Shown: positions 63,701 through 64,000 of the stretch, in pieces | Position numbering within the stretch: the stretch's first letter is position 1 | Layout of the letters: the number at the start of each line of letters is the position of its first letter | NCBI GenBank assembly: GCA_947846985.1 | Contig: CANTUZ010000001.1 | Location: 147,962,447 to 148,026,446 of the forward strand | Reading direction: 5' to 3' | Source: Fratercula arctica | Taxonomy: Eukaryota > Chordata > Aves > Charadriiformes > Alcidae | Length of the DNA stretch: 64,000 nt | Notes under the pieces: model-generated | Database searches by the model: none | What the model saw: only the letters and a program-made list of their open reading frames with translations | What the model was told of the DNA's origin: nothing | Made by a program: the position numbers and the translations under genes

Positions 63701-64000
63701 TCTTAGGGTACATCTACTCTGTGATGGCTGCTAAGGTAGCAGTAGCAATTGGGCGAAAGGAAGCTTTTCAGCTGAGACCAGCTCCCCAAGGATTTCAGCA
63801 GGTTTTTTACAAGCTTTCTGTAGAGCGTGCTGATTTCCATTTTGCTGCATTTTAGACAGTTTCAGGTTAACTAGAATATGTCACCATGGCAGACAGTTTA
63901 GACATAACTGAATAATATTGCAAGTAAATATTTAATGCTGTGCTACATAGCATACCATAGCTTGTCAATTTATATAGCATAGATTGATTTTCTAAAGAGT
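57780..64000 (-). other. ERC1: ERC1 intron upstream of exon A
   Basis: This is AT-rich sequence with no exon, RNA gene or recent transposon that I could recognise. Open frames here are all short (about 105 codons or fewer), lack splice-site support and resemble no family I know. Small features include a near-repeat of a ten-base block around 63466-63494 (TTCAAGGGATA twice). I infer intron because the exon A acceptor faces this side and no transcript end is visible. Confidence 0.8.

Noticed and set aside
1..64000. CRISPR arrays, operons, ribosome binding sites, tRNA or rRNA genes
   Set aside because: No spaced direct repeats, tRNA cloverleaf boxes or rRNA sequence were noticed. The sequence is vertebrate nuclear DNA, where bacterial features are not expected.

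Overview
The window looks like a piece of a bird (avian) nuclear chromosome. It holds CR1 LINEs with the avian 3' terminal ATTCTATG-type octamer, an avian-type endogenous retroviral LTR, AT-rich intronic sequence with spliced exons, and old MIR/CR1 relics. There is no sign of a prokaryotic, plasmid or viral genome.

The only host protein-coding gene I can support lies on the minus strand and is most likely ERC1 (ELKS/RAB6-interacting/CAST family member 1), a coiled-coil scaffold of the presynaptic active zone and cortical secretory sites. Two internal coding exons are visible. Exon A (57619-57779) comes first in the transcript and exon B (8498-8642) follows it. Exon A ends with two bases of a lysine codon (AA) and exon B starts with the third (A), so the two join in frame across an intron of 48,976 bp. 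The rest of the window is intron: 57780-64000 upstream of exon A, 8643-57618 between the exons, and 1-8497 downstream of exon B. Neither the start nor the end of the gene is in the window.

The introns carry mobile elements. There is a fairly young CR1 with an open 343-codon ORF2 tail (11052-12176, +). Three CR1 copies lie on the minus strand (37861-38121, 45854-45942, 48099-49017). There is a solo ERV LTR (35494-36301, +), two decayed CR1 pieces at 2960-3980, and faint MIR-type relics near 4045, 22985, 28670 and 41930. Simple repeats and long A-tracts are scattered throughout.

The most unusual signals are (1) a perfect 43-bp inverted repeat, with arms at 6275-6317 and 9322-9364, that brackets ERC1 exon B and lies inside protein-like sequence on both arms, and (2) two ancient CR1 pieces at 2960-3980 whose order suggests a rearrangement and which share an 11-bp sequence at the breakpoint. 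I did not find a new biological system. Apart from the exons and repeats, most of the window reads as ordinary avian intron.
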